Below, in pieces: positions 37,597 through 46,194 of a stretch of DNA of 64,000 bases (positions are counted from its first letter, which is position 1; each line of letters begins with the position of its first letter). The position numbers and the translations under genes were made by a program. Below the pieces are notes generated by a model. That model was not told where the DNA came from. It ran no database searches and was given only the letters and a program-made list of their open reading frames with translations. The stretch is from Bacteroides intestinalis (lineage in GTDB: Bacteria > Bacteroidota > Bacteroidia > Bacteroidales > Bacteroidaceae). The DNA lies in contig NZ_QRZF01000006.1 of the NCBI RefSeq assembly GCF_003464595.1, forward strand, positions 62,001 to 126,000, in the 5' to 3' direction.

Positions 37597-39390
37597 ATGA
37601 TCAAAAGAATATTTACGTTATTCATATTTTGTTTTTTATCAACCTGTTTCGCCCTTTGGGCGAACAGGCTTGATGATATAAGGGCAAAACTTTTTAATCC
37701 TCAATCTAAAAGTGTATTGGTAGCTTCCCATCGCGGTGACTGGCGAAATGCTTGCGAGAACTCACTGGAAGCTATAGAAAATGCAGTTCAGATGGGAGTG
37801 GATATTGTGGAAGTGGACCTTGCCCGTACCAAAGACGGGCATTTGATTCTGTTGCATGACAATACCCTCGACCGAACCACCACTGGAAAAGGAAAACCGG
37901 AAGAATATACGTTGGCTGAAATAAAGAAACTACGTTTGCGGAATGGGTGTCATATTAAGACCATCTACAAGATTCCCACTTTAGAAGAAGCATTGCTGAC
38001 GGCCAAAGGGAAAGTGATGCTCAATTTGGACAAGGCTTTTGACTATTTCGACCAGGTGTATGAACTGCTGGAAAAGACAGGAACCACCAATCTGGTGATT
38101 ATGAAAAGCAATGCTCCCGCAGAAGATGTGAAGCGTGATTACGGAAAATATCTGGATAAAGTAATCTTCATGCCAAAGGTTAATTTGGATGACAAAGATG
38201 CTATTCAGAAGTTAAATGATTATCTTCGGGTTTTGAAACCGGTGGCTATTGAGTTTAAGTTTGCCTATGATACAAATCCGTTACCCTATGAGGTTAAAAA
38301 AATCATGGCTGGTAAATCTCATATATGGTATAATACGTTATGGGATACACATGCCGGTGGACACGACGATGATTGTTCACTGCTAAATAAGGATAAAGGC
38401 TATGGTTACCTGATAAATAATCTGGGTGCTACTATCTTGCAAACAGACCGTCCGGCATATCTGATTGATTATCTGAAACATAAATCGAAAGTAATGGATT
38501 GTAATCGCGATTGGACATATTTACAGTCAGAAAATGAATTTCAGGCTCCTTCCGTTCCTCATTTTACGGTTGAGGAGTGTTTCCTGAAGGGCAAGCAAAG
38601 TTCCCAGACCAATGAGGATGGCATGATTGTTACCCCTTACTTTGCAGCGGTGATTGATGGGGCTACAGCTAAATCTACTTTCACTTACGACGGAAAGAAA
38701 ACCGGTCGCCTGGCTATGGAACTTGCTTTGGAGGCTATACGCGATTTTCCGAAGGATATTGATGCTGCTGGTGCCATTAGCCGGATAACAGAGAAAATAC
38801 ATGATTTTTATGTGGAGCATAATTTGCTTGATGAACTGAAGGCAGAGCCGGGCAAACGTTTCACGGCCAATGGAGTGATTTATAGTTATGCCCGAAATGA
38901 GGTATGGCAGGTGGGGGATTGTCAGTGTATCATTGGTAATCTGTATTCGTCTAATGAGAAAGAGATTGATGCTATCATGGCGAATGCACGTGCGGTGGTC
39001 AATGAAGTTGCTTTGCTGGGTGGGGCTACGCTGAAAGATTTGGAATCTCATGATCCGGGACGGGAGTTTATCTATCCTTTTCTGCAAAAACAGGCACTTC
39101 TGCAGAATTGTCCCGTAGAAGGACAGCGCTTTGCTTTTCCTGTGTTTGATGGATTTCCCGTACAAATGAAACAGGTGAATATCTTCTCCGTGGGCGATGC
39201 GGAGGAGGTGGTATTGTCTTCCGACGGTTACCCTCATTTATATTCCACCTTGCATGAGTCGGAATGTTATCTTGCAGATATTCTGGAAAAAGATCCCTTG
39301 TGTATGCGGTTGTATAAGAGTACAAAAGGCGTGCAAAAAGGCAATTGTTCTTTTGATGACCGTGCTTATCTGAGGATAAAAATGAAGTGA
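37597..39390 (+). CDS. Secreted GDPD fused to a PP2C-like domain
   Basis: A 597-residue exported protein (signal peptide about 1-22). Residues about 40-300 are a glycerophosphodiester phosphodiesterase barrel: SHRGDWRNACENS holds the catalytic HRG and metal glutamate, and EVDLARTKDGHLILLHDNTLDRTT holds the metal ExD and second histidine. Such enzymes release glycerol-3-phosphate from glycerophosphodiesters. Residues about 325-597 do not belong to GDPD; they show FAAVIDGAT (about 346), QVGDCQC (about 438), VVLSSDGYP (about 538) and DDRAYL (about 586), the spaced acidic motifs of PP2C-type metal phosphatases. The C-terminal assignment is motif-based inference. Confidence 0.85.
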   Translation: MIKRIFTLFIFCFLSTCFALWANRLDDIRAKLFNPQSKSVLVASHRGDWRNACENSLEAIENAVQMGVDIVEVDLARTKDGHLILLHDNTLDRTTTGKGKPEEYTLAEIKKLRLRNGCHIKTIYKIPTLEEALLTAKGKVMLNLDKAFDYFDQVYELLEKTGTTNLVIMKSNAPAEDVKRDYGKYLDKVIFMPKVNLDDKDAIQKLNDYLRVLKPVAIEFKFAYDTNPLPYEVKKIMAGKSHIWYNTLWDTHAGGHDDDCSLLNKDKGYGYLINNLGATILQTDRPAYLIDYLKHKSKVMDCNRDWTYLQSENEFQAPSVPHFTVEECFLKGKQSSQTNEDGMIVTPYFAAVIDGATAKSTFTYDGKKTGRLAMELALEAIRDFPKDIDAAGAISRITEKIHDFYVEHNLLDELKAEPGKRFTANGVIYSYARNEVWQVGDCQCIIGNLYSSNEKEIDAIMANARAVVNEVALLGGATLKDLESHDPGREFIYPFLQKQALLQNCPVEGQRFAFPVFDGFPVQMKQVNIFSVGDAEEVVLSSDGYPHLYSTLHESECYLADILEKDPLCMRLYKSTKGVQKGNCSFDDRAYLRIKMK

Positions 39391-39409
39391 ATAGCGTATG
39401 TTTCAATTT

Positions 39410-39474
39410 AAGCCCGAAATGGGTGTAACCAGGTATTTTATTTTTATTTCTTTATTTTCGCCCATTCAGGGCTT
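39410..39474 (+). terminator. Long-loop inverted repeat after the GDPD fusion gene
   Basis: AAGCCCgaAATGGG pairs with CCCATTcaGGGCTT across a loop of about 37 bases that is very T-rich. It lies 20 bp after the stop codon and probably marks the end of the operon. Confidence 0.5.
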
Positions 39475-39502
39475 GGAACTAAATTTAAATATTTTATGAA
39501 TT

Positions 39503-39628
39503 ATGGAACTTGAAGAATTGCGCGATGCACTGAAAATAGCCAATGCTCGCGAGTATGCTCTCATTGAAGAGCTGTTGGTTTGTGTCGATAAAAAAAGTTT
39601 GATTAGGCAGATCAGGTATCGTATGTAA
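39503..39628 (+). pseudogene. Internally deleted copy of a small unknown gene (copy 1)
   Basis: Starts MELEELRDALKIANAREYAL and reads 41 codons before a stop created by a deletion. It matches the copy at 51172 closely but lacks the equivalent of 51287-51491 (205 bp); the join shares only GG. The A-tract after GTCGAT has 7 A here, the length that keeps the full gene in frame. No known family is recognised. Confidence 0.75.
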
Positions 39629-39668
39629 AGTGGATACGGGCGGGAGAGTTGCCGGAAGAATAAGGAGG

Positions 39669-39693
39669 AAAAGGCGGAGTAATCCGCCTTTTT
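39669..39693 (+). terminator. Terminator of small-gene copy 1
   Basis: AAAAGGCGGA, loop GTAA, TCCGCCTTTTT: a compact rho-independent hairpin, identical to the one at 51544-51568. Confidence 0.8.
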
Positions 39694-39695
39694 GC

Positions 39696-39703
39696 TAACT
39701 TTG
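39696..39703 (+). promoter_or_regulatory. -7 box inside the repeat, upstream of fic
   Basis: TAACTTTG matches TAnnTTTG and lies 57 bp before the Fic start. It belongs to the repeated unit. A -33 TTTG at the correct distance is not seen. Confidence 0.45.
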
Positions 39704-39759
39704 CAAAAAACATTGCATACTTTTATAGCCATATAAAGGCAGCATCAAAAAACATTTTT

Positions 39760-40788
39760 ATGACAAGAGAACAGAAGATATTATCCTTGTTAGCCCAGTT
39801 TAAGGAGCTGGGTATTGACAAACAGATAGATTACGATAAATTCTATCTGTATTCTCTTATTACCCATTCAACAGCTATTGAAGGTTCTACTGTCACTGAA
39901 ATTGAGAATCAACTTTTGTTTGATGAGGGCATCAGTGCGAAAGGTCGTTCTATGACTGAGCAACTAATGAACTTAGACCTGAAAGCAGCATACGAACAAT
40001 CTATTGCTTTTGCAAAGAGTCATAGTGATATTTCTGTTGATATGCTTAAGAAACTATCTTCTATCGTTCTGAAGAATACTGGAACAATATATCAAACTGC
40101 ATTAGGTGAATTTTCGTCAGCAAATGGAGATTTGCGATTACTGAACGTCACAGCCGGAACTGGAGGACGCTCTTATATGAATTACTCAAAGGTACCTACA
40201 AAGTTGGCAGAACTTTGCGAAAGTATAAATCAGCGACGAAAGGCTCTTTCAAAAACGAATGTTATTGAATGCTATAAGTTGAGTTTCGACGCTCATTTCC
40301 ATTTAGTAACAATTCATCCGTGGGCTGATGGCAATGGCAGGATGTCTCGTTTGCTGATGAATCAGTTGCAGTTTGAGTTTGGAATCATTCCTACCAATAT
40401 TAACAAAGACCATAAAGCGGAATATATTGAATCTCTTATAGCTACCCGTGAAAACGATGATATGGAACTATTTCACAATTTTATGTTCGATGAACATATC
40501 CGCAATTTAGAGCAGACGATTCGTAATTATCAGGCATCCATGGAAGATGAAGGTTTAGAACCTCGCGTTGATGTCGGTATAAATGTCGGTATAAATGTCG
40601 GTATAAACGAACAACGTGTATTAGAGCTTATCCGGATAAATAACCGAATCACTGCAAAAGAGATTGCAGAATCGCTTTCGGTTTCCTTACGACAAGGTGA
40701 ACGGATTATGGCAGCATTAAAGGAGAAAGGGCTGATCAAACGTGTTGGCTCTAATAAATCGGGGCATTGGGAGTTGAGAGGGGCATAA
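39760..40788 (+). CDS. Fic-domain protein with C-terminal winged helix
   Basis: A 342-residue Fic protein, expected to transfer AMP or another nucleotide group to a protein hydroxyl. The active-site motif is HPWADGNGR (about residues 186-194). An N-terminal inhibitory-type motif TAIEGST (about residues 46-52; compare S/T-x-x-x-E-G/N) is present. After the Fic core comes a linker made of VGIN repeats (about 272-283), encoded by three 12-bp units, then a C-terminal helix-turn-helix (about 290-340, ITAKEIAESLSVSLRQGERIMAAL). Expression probably uses the promoter carried by the upstream repeat. Confidence 0.9.
   Translation: MTREQKILSLLAQFKELGIDKQIDYDKFYLYSLITHSTAIEGSTVTEIENQLLFDEGISAKGRSMTEQLMNLDLKAAYEQSIAFAKSHSDISVDMLKKLSSIVLKNTGTIYQTALGEFSSANGDLRLLNVTAGTGGRSYMNYSKVPTKLAELCESINQRRKALSKTNVIECYKLSFDAHFHLVTIHPWADGNGRMSRLLMNQLQFEFGIIPTNINKDHKAEYIESLIATRENDDMELFHNFMFDEHIRNLEQTIRNYQASMEDEGLEPRVDVGINVGINVGINEQRVLELIRINNRITAKEIAESLSVSLRQGERIMAALKEKGLIKRVGSNKSGHWELRGA
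40573..40608 (+). repeat. Three tandem 12-bp units within fic
   Basis: The unit GTCGGTATAAAT occurs three times (last base varied), encoding VGIN three times in the linker between the Fic core and the winged helix. Copy-number change would alter linker length by four residues without a frameshift. Confidence 0.85.
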
Positions 40789-40858
40789 ATAGGTAATGCT
40801 GAATCATTGGGAATTCTTCAAAATCAGTAAGCGAATAAAAAAACAATCCCTTTTTCAT

Positions 40859-40889
40859 TTTGTATTGGAACAAAATTTTAATAGGTTTG
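40859..40889 (+). promoter_or_regulatory. Sigma-ABfr type promoter of locus 2 sigma factor
   Basis: TTTG at 40859-40862, 19 bp, TAGGTTTG at 40882-40889. The -7 box is one arm of a palindrome (TAGGTTT, 3 bases, AAACCTA) that could be an operator. The sigma factor starts at 40940. Confidence 0.75.
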
Positions 40890-40939
40890 CAAAACCTAAT
40901 TATTTACTTCTAACAATCTTTGTTCCTTAAAATATAAGC

Positions 40940-41569
40940 ATGGAAAAGAATTTGGCTGATTTTTCAGATGATAGCTATTTATTGGAGGAGATAAAACGGG
41001 GAAACGAAGAGGCCTTCGTCTATCTGTTTAAAAATTACTTTCCGCGTTTGCGTGGATATGCTATCCGCTTTATTGAAGATGAAGAAATCGTTCGGGATAT
41101 TATTCAGGAATGTTTTCTGAAATTCTGGGAGAAGAGAGACTTACTTTCGTCGGTCTCTATAACTTCTTTGCTGTTTGCGATGGTACGCAACGGATGTCTG
41201 AACTATCTGAAACACGTATCCATTGTAGAGAAGCACCGGATTGAATACCTGGCATCTATTGGCGGGGAAGAACGGCTTTACTATACCGACTTCACCTTTG
41301 ATGCAGACAATAAACTCCTCTATGACGAATTGCAGGAGCAAATCAAACTTGTCATCGGCCAGCTGCCTGACCGTTGCCGCGAAGTCTTCCTGCTGAGCCG
41401 GTTCACACATCTCAAGAACAGGGAGATAGCCGATAAACTACAAATATCCACTACAGCTGTGGAGAAACATATTTCTAAAGCCCTTGCCCTTTTTGAGCGT
41501 CACTTCAAGGATAAGTATCCGGTAGACATCTATATAATGGTTTTAGCTTGGGTGATTATGAACGAATAA
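40940..41569 (+). CDS. ECF-type sigma factor, glycerophosphodiester locus 2
   Basis: A 209-residue ECF sigma factor. Region 2: AFVYLFKNYFPRLRGYAIRFIEDEEIVRDIIQECFLKFWEKR. Region 4: LPDRCREVFLLSRFTHLKNREIADKLQISTTAVEKHISKAL. It is followed by a strong hairpin and a FecR anti-sigma gene, then SusC and SusD, the standard order for a ligand-induced transport locus. Confidence 0.93.
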   Translation: MEKNLADFSDDSYLLEEIKRGNEEAFVYLFKNYFPRLRGYAIRFIEDEEIVRDIIQECFLKFWEKRDLLSSVSITSLLFAMVRNGCLNYLKHVSIVEKHRIEYLASIGGEERLYYTDFTFDADNKLLYDELQEQIKLVIGQLPDRCREVFLLSRFTHLKNREIADKLQISTTAVEKHISKALALFERHFKDKYPVDIYIMVLAWVIMNE

Positions 41570-41581
41570 ACAGAATAACCA

Positions 41582-41630
41582 GGAAAAGAAAAAGCAGAGA
41601 ACTAAAAATTTTCTGCTTTTTTCTTTTTCC
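41582..41630 (+). terminator. Hairpin between sigma and anti-sigma genes of locus 2
   Basis: An A-rich arm (GGAAAAG, AAAAGCAGA) pairs with a T-rich arm (TCTGCTTTT, CTTTTTCC) over about 17 bp with a 13-base loop; the T-run is inside the right arm. It sits 13 bp after the sigma stop codon. Confidence 0.65.
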
Positions 41631-41681
41631 GGGGTTGGGTAGAATTAAAATTAGTTGTTACATCTTATAGAAAGAGAATTT

Positions 41682-42671
41682 ATGAAAACAGAAACAAACA
41701 TTCACGAATTGGCGATCCGCTACTTTGAAGGACACATTTCAAAGGCGGAAGAGAAACTCTTGTTCAGTTACATTGAGCAAGCGGAAGAAAACCGCCTGCG
41801 GTTTCGCCAGTGGGAAAAAGAATGGAAACTTACTAACGAGGGGGACGAACAGACCATGTATGAATGGCAACGTCTGCAACGCCGTCTTCGTACGCAAGAA
41901 GCTATTATGCCGATGTTACCTCGTCGTTATTTCAGCTTCTGGCGCAGAGTGGCTGCCGTAGCCGCTATTGTGGTGCTTACTGCCGGGGCTACGTTGGGCA
42001 TCTGGAACATTGTTACCTTATCTTCTACCGAAGATTATTTCGTATTCGAAGCTCCCTACGGAGAAAAGAGCAAGATGACTTTGGCAGATGGTACGGTGGT
42101 ATGGCTGAATGCCGGTTCCGTACTGAAGTATTCGGATAAGTTCAACGAACGGAATCGTAAAGTAATACTTAGCGGTGAGGCTTATTTTGAAGTCACGAAG
42201 AAAGAAAAAGCCAAATTCACGGTGCAAACCTGTGGATATGATGTAGTAGTGAAAGGAACGAAATTCGATGTTTCCGCCTATCCTGAAGACTCAGTTGTCA
42301 CTACTGCACTGATGGAAGGAATTGTAGAAATCCATCATGGGGAACAGCGGATAGAGATGACACCCGGTGAATTTGTGAAGTTGGATATGGCTACCGGAAA
42401 AATCACACGTACCCGTAATGATGTGAAGCAATGGAAAGCCTGGTCGGAGAATCGAATTGAATTTGAGGATATTACGTTGAAAGAGCTGATAGCGAAGCTA
42501 TCCCGCCAGTATGACGTCAATATCAGTCTGGAATCGGAACAGGTAGGTGCCAAACGCTTCCGCATTTCGTTAAGAAACCGTGAGACGATAGGAGAGGTGA
42601 TGGCTGCTTTGCAGGAGATCATCCCGATAACCGTCGAACGCAGAGGAAAGGATATATATATCAGAGAATAA
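41682..42671 (+). CDS. FecR-family anti-sigma factor, locus 2
   Basis: A 329-residue anti-sigma factor starting at MKTETNIHELAIRYFEG; an in-frame upstream start at 41655 is less typical. It has one membrane helix (about 85-105, RVAAVAAIVVLTAGATLGIW), a FecR domain (about 115-210, APYGEKSKMTLADGTVVWLNAGS, LSGEAYFEVTKKEK) and C-terminal DUF4974 domain (about 255-325). It transmits the signal from SusC at 42710 to the sigma factor. Confidence 0.93.
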   Translation: MKTETNIHELAIRYFEGHISKAEEKLLFSYIEQAEENRLRFRQWEKEWKLTNEGDEQTMYEWQRLQRRLRTQEAIMPMLPRRYFSFWRRVAAVAAIVVLTAGATLGIWNIVTLSSTEDYFVFEAPYGEKSKMTLADGTVVWLNAGSVLKYSDKFNERNRKVILSGEAYFEVTKKEKAKFTVQTCGYDVVVKGTKFDVSAYPEDSVVTTALMEGIVEIHHGEQRIEMTPGEFVKLDMATGKITRTRNDVKQWKAWSENRIEFEDITLKELIAKLSRQYDVNISLESEQVGAKRFRISLRNRETIGEVMAALQEIIPITVERRGKDIYIRE

Positions 42672-42709
42672 AATCAATTTTGTAACAACTAATTAAATCA
42701 AGAAAAGCT

Positions 42710-45700
42710 ATGAACAACCGAAAATCAATTCTATGCTTATTCCTTTTGTTTTTGCTCAGTTTGGGTTCATTGTCGGTAAATGCCCAGACAGTCAGCAAAG
42801 TTTTTAAGGAACAAACATTGAAAACTGTATTGAAGGAAATAGAGAGTCAAACAGGGCTATCCATTATCTATCAGAAAGACGAAATAAACGAGAATAAAAA
42901 GGTTAATGCGACTTTTGAAAATACTCCCGTTGTAGAGGCATTGTCATCCATCCTTGACAAATCATTGGAGGTGAATCTAAAGAATAAGATGATTGTGATT
43001 TCTCTCAAGAAGCTAATGTCGGGTGATGACAAAACAAAAGTAAGATCAATTAACGGAAAGATTCTTGATGAAAACGGTGAACCGGTGATTGGGGCGAGTG
43101 TGGCAATACAAGGAACCACACTGGGATCAATTACAAACATTGACGGTGAATATAGCTTAGCCAATGTTCCGGAAAATGCAGAAGTAACCATTTCATTCAT
43201 TGGCTACCAGACATTGACATTTAAAGCTAATGACAAAGCCTTGCAAAATGTCACTTTGAAGGAAGATAGCGAAATGTTGGATGAAGTCGTAGTAGTGGGA
43301 TACGGCGTACAACGTAAGCGCGATGTAACCACTTCTATCTCCTCAATGAAAGCGAGTGAATTGGCAGTTCCGGTTTCCAGTGTGGATCAGGCGCTTGTTG
43401 GTAAGATGACCGGTGTGCAGGTTTCACAACCGAATGGTATCCCGGGGGGCGGATTATCTATTAAGGTGAGAGGTAGTGGAAGTATTACTGCCGGTACGGA
43501 ACCGTTGTATGTGGTAGATGGTTTCCCCATGTCCGGTGAAGCAGGAAATGGTACAGGACAAAATGTATCTCCTTTGAGTTCCATTAATATGAATGACATT
43601 GAGTCCATTGAAGTTTTGAAAGATGCTTCGGCAGCAGCTATTTATGGATCAAGAGGTGCAAATGGTGTAGTCATTATTACTACTAAGCAAGGTAAGGAAG
43701 GCAAAGATATGAAGCCTACTGTGCAATATGATGGATATGTAGGTTTCCAGCAACGTACTAAAAAGATAGACATGCTGGATGCGTATGAATATGCTCGGCT
43801 CTCCTATGACGGACATAACAATGCTTATCTTGATTTGCTGGAAAGTAAAGGTATTGAAGGTAGCATCAACGACTCTAATGAAGTTCGTAACCAAAAGTTG
43901 GGAAAGAAACCGGATGTTATCAATCAGGCTTATTTGCTACCTCCCGAAATAATGCCATATATCAATGGTGAAACCGGATTGACGAATACGGATTGGCAAG
44001 ACGAAGTTATGAGAACAGGTATCGTTACAAGCCATAATCTTTCTCTGTCCGGAGGAAACAAAGCTGCCAGATATTTTATTTCCGGTAATTACATGAAAGA
44101 GCAAGGTATTGTTATCGGTTCGGATTTTGAACAGATGGGAGCCAGAGGAAAAGTCGATGCTAATTATAAGAAATTCACTTTCGGTACTAATCTGTCTTTT
44201 AATTATTCTGTGTATAACATCGTTCCTACCGAGGACAGATATAAAGAAGAGACAATCGTAGCTTCTGCTTTGGCCATGTCGCCTACTATGCCAGTGTACA
44301 ATGCTGATGGTTCTTATAATTTTGATCAATGGAACTGGCAGTATAAGCATCCGCAGATTGTAAATCCTGTAGCTCTGGCAAACGAAAAGGAAGACCAGAT
44401 GAAACGTTACCGCTTTATGGGAAATGTCTATGGTGAATATGAACTCTATAAGAATCTGAAATTCAAGACAAGTTTCGGTGTGGATTTCAATAGCTACAGC
44501 CGTTCTTATTACAGACCTTCCACTTTGCCCACTTCTTTAGACAGACTTCCGCCTTCAGTGCCTGAAGGGTCGAAGCGTGATAAGAATATGCTGAACTGGG
44601 TATGGGAAAACACCTTGTCATATACTACAATAATTAAAGATGTACATAATTTGTCTGCCATAGCCGGATGGACTGCACAGAAAGAATCAGTGAACACTTC
44701 ATTGCTGGCCGGTAATGGTTATCCTAATGACTTGGTACATACCATGAATGCAGCATCAGCTATTACAAGCTGGAGTGCAACCGCTTACGAATGGTCGTTG
44801 TTATCAGCATTGGCACGTGTGCAATATTCATATAAGGGTAAATATTTACTATCAGCTGCTGCTCGTATGGATGGATCTTCCCGTTTCGGAAAGAATAACC
44901 GCTGGGGTATGTTTCCGTCAGCTTCTGCCGGATGGTATATCAGTGAAGAAGATTTTATGAAAGATATAAAATGGCTTACTTCCTTGAAATTGCGTGCGAG
45001 CTACGGTATCAGTGGTAATTTTAATATTGGAAATTACGAGTATTATGCTACGTTATCGGAAGACAATTATGTGTTTGGAAAAGCTGACGGCACTTTGGCA
45101 AGCGGTTTACGTCCTGCAACAGCTGGAAATCCTGATTTAGGTTGGGAGAAGACAGCTATGTTTAATCTGGGTCTGGAAATAGGACTCTTTAATATGCTGA
45201 CTTTAGAACTGGATTTGTATAACAGTAATACAACTGATATGCTACTGAATGTACCGGTTGCCGAGTTTTCCGGTTTCAGTACAGTGCCTATGAATATTGG
45301 AAAAGTAAATAATAAGGGCGTCGAATTCGCTATTTCTACTACAAATACTTGGGGAGACTTTACGTGGAATAATCGTTTTAATATCTCTGCCAACCGGAAT
45401 GAAGTAAAAGACCTCGGTGGTGTTGATGAAATGATAACTACTTCCGAGAGTGTGACTTTCATTACTAAAGTCGGAGAGCCTATCGGTAACTATTATACCT
45501 TGGTTACGGATGGTGTATTCGCCAATCAGGCAGAGATTGATAACTCGAAGAATCCGGATAAGAGCCAACGCAAATATGCCTATGTCAGTGGTGCGAAACC
45601 GGGAGATTTCCGTTTTAAGGATATGGATGGTAATATGGAGATTGACGAGAACGACCGTACTATTACAGGAAATTACATGCCGAAGTTCACGTATGGTTTC

Positions 45701-46183
45701 TCTACAGAGTTGAAATATAAATGGTTTGATCTCTCTATTGCCCTGCAAGGTGTACAAGGGAATAAGATTGCCAATATATTCCGTCGCTACATTGATAATA
45801 TGGAAGGAGGAAATAACTGTCAGGTCGATGCTTTGGACCGCTGGCAATCGGAAAGTAATCCGGGTAGCGGCTATGTAGTTCGTGCAAACAGAAGTGCAAC
45901 GGGTATGAATGGTACTACTTCTACCTGGCATATTGAAGATGGTTCTTATATGAGAATTAAGAATATCACTTTTGGATATACGCTGCCTAAATCATTGCTT
46001 ACCAATGTAGGAATCAGCCGGGCAAGAGTTTATTTCTCTACTCAGAATCCTTTCACTTTTACCAAATATAGCGGATACAATCCGGAAGTGAATATGAAAG
46101 GCGGATCACTGACTCCTGGTATCGATTATGGTACATATCCTCTGTCTAAATCATTTGTATTCGGATTAAACGTAACCTTTTAA
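42710..46183 (+). CDS. SusC/RagA TonB-dependent transporter, glycerophosphodiester locus 2
   Basis: A 1,157-residue outer-membrane importer with signal peptide (1-25), STN domain (about 26-100, VSKVFKEQTLKTVLKEIESQTGLSIIYQ), carboxypeptidase-regulatory-like domain (about 113-195), TonB box at DEVVVVGYG, plug and barrel ending FGLNVTF. It starts 38 bp after the anti-sigma gene. The sequence from about residue 113 to 200 is nearly the same as in the SusC at 32441, while the barrels differ, so the ligands are probably related but not identical. Confidence 0.95.
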   Translation: MNNRKSILCLFLLFLLSLGSLSVNAQTVSKVFKEQTLKTVLKEIESQTGLSIIYQKDEINENKKVNATFENTPVVEALSSILDKSLEVNLKNKMIVISLKKLMSGDDKTKVRSINGKILDENGEPVIGASVAIQGTTLGSITNIDGEYSLANVPENAEVTISFIGYQTLTFKANDKALQNVTLKEDSEMLDEVVVVGYGVQRKRDVTTSISSMKASELAVPVSSVDQALVGKMTGVQVSQPNGIPGGGLSIKVRGSGSITAGTEPLYVVDGFPMSGEAGNGTGQNVSPLSSINMNDIESIEVLKDASAAAIYGSRGANGVVIITTKQGKEGKDMKPTVQYDGYVGFQQRTKKIDMLDAYEYARLSYDGHNNAYLDLLESKGIEGSINDSNEVRNQKLGKKPDVINQAYLLPPEIMPYINGETGLTNTDWQDEVMRTGIVTSHNLSLSGGNKAARYFISGNYMKEQGIVIGSDFEQMGARGKVDANYKKFTFGTNLSFNYSVYNIVPTEDRYKEETIVASALAMSPTMPVYNADGSYNFDQWNWQYKHPQIVNPVALANEKEDQMKRYRFMGNVYGEYELYKNLKFKTSFGVDFNSYSRSYYRPSTLPTSLDRLPPSVPEGSKRDKNMLNWVWENTLSYTTIIKDVHNLSAIAGWTAQKESVNTSLLAGNGYPNDLVHTMNAASAITSWSATAYEWSLLSALARVQYSYKGKYLLSAAARMDGSSRFGKNNRWGMFPSASAGWYISEEDFMKDIKWLTSLKLRASYGISGNFNIGNYEYYATLSEDNYVFGKADGTLASGLRPATAGNPDLGWEKTAMFNLGLEIGLFNMLTLELDLYNSNTTDMLLNVPVAEFSGFSTVPMNIGKVNNKGVEFAISTTNTWGDFTWNNRFNISANRNEVKDLGGVDEMITTSESVTFITKVGEPIGNYYTLVTDGVFANQAEIDNSKNPDKSQRKYAYVSGAKPGDFRFKDMDGNMEIDENDRTITGNYMPKFTYGFSTELKYKWFDLSIALQGVQGNKIANIFRRYIDNMEGGNNCQVDALDRWQSESNPGSGYVVRANRSATGMNGTTSTWHIEDGSYMRIKNITFGYTLPKSLLTNVGISRARVYFSTQNPFTFTKYSGYNPEVNMKGGSLTPGIDYGTYPLSKSFVFGLNVTF

Positions 46184-46194
46184 ATAATCAAGAT

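Larger units (their letters stand above)
39503..39719 (+). repeat. Direct repeat, left copy (shortened)
   Basis: Near-identical to 51172-51594 apart from the internal deletion. The shared unit covers the small gene, its terminator hairpin and a -7 box, and ends at ...ACATTGCAT. Both copies are in the same orientation, about 11.7 kb apart. Confidence 0.8.
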
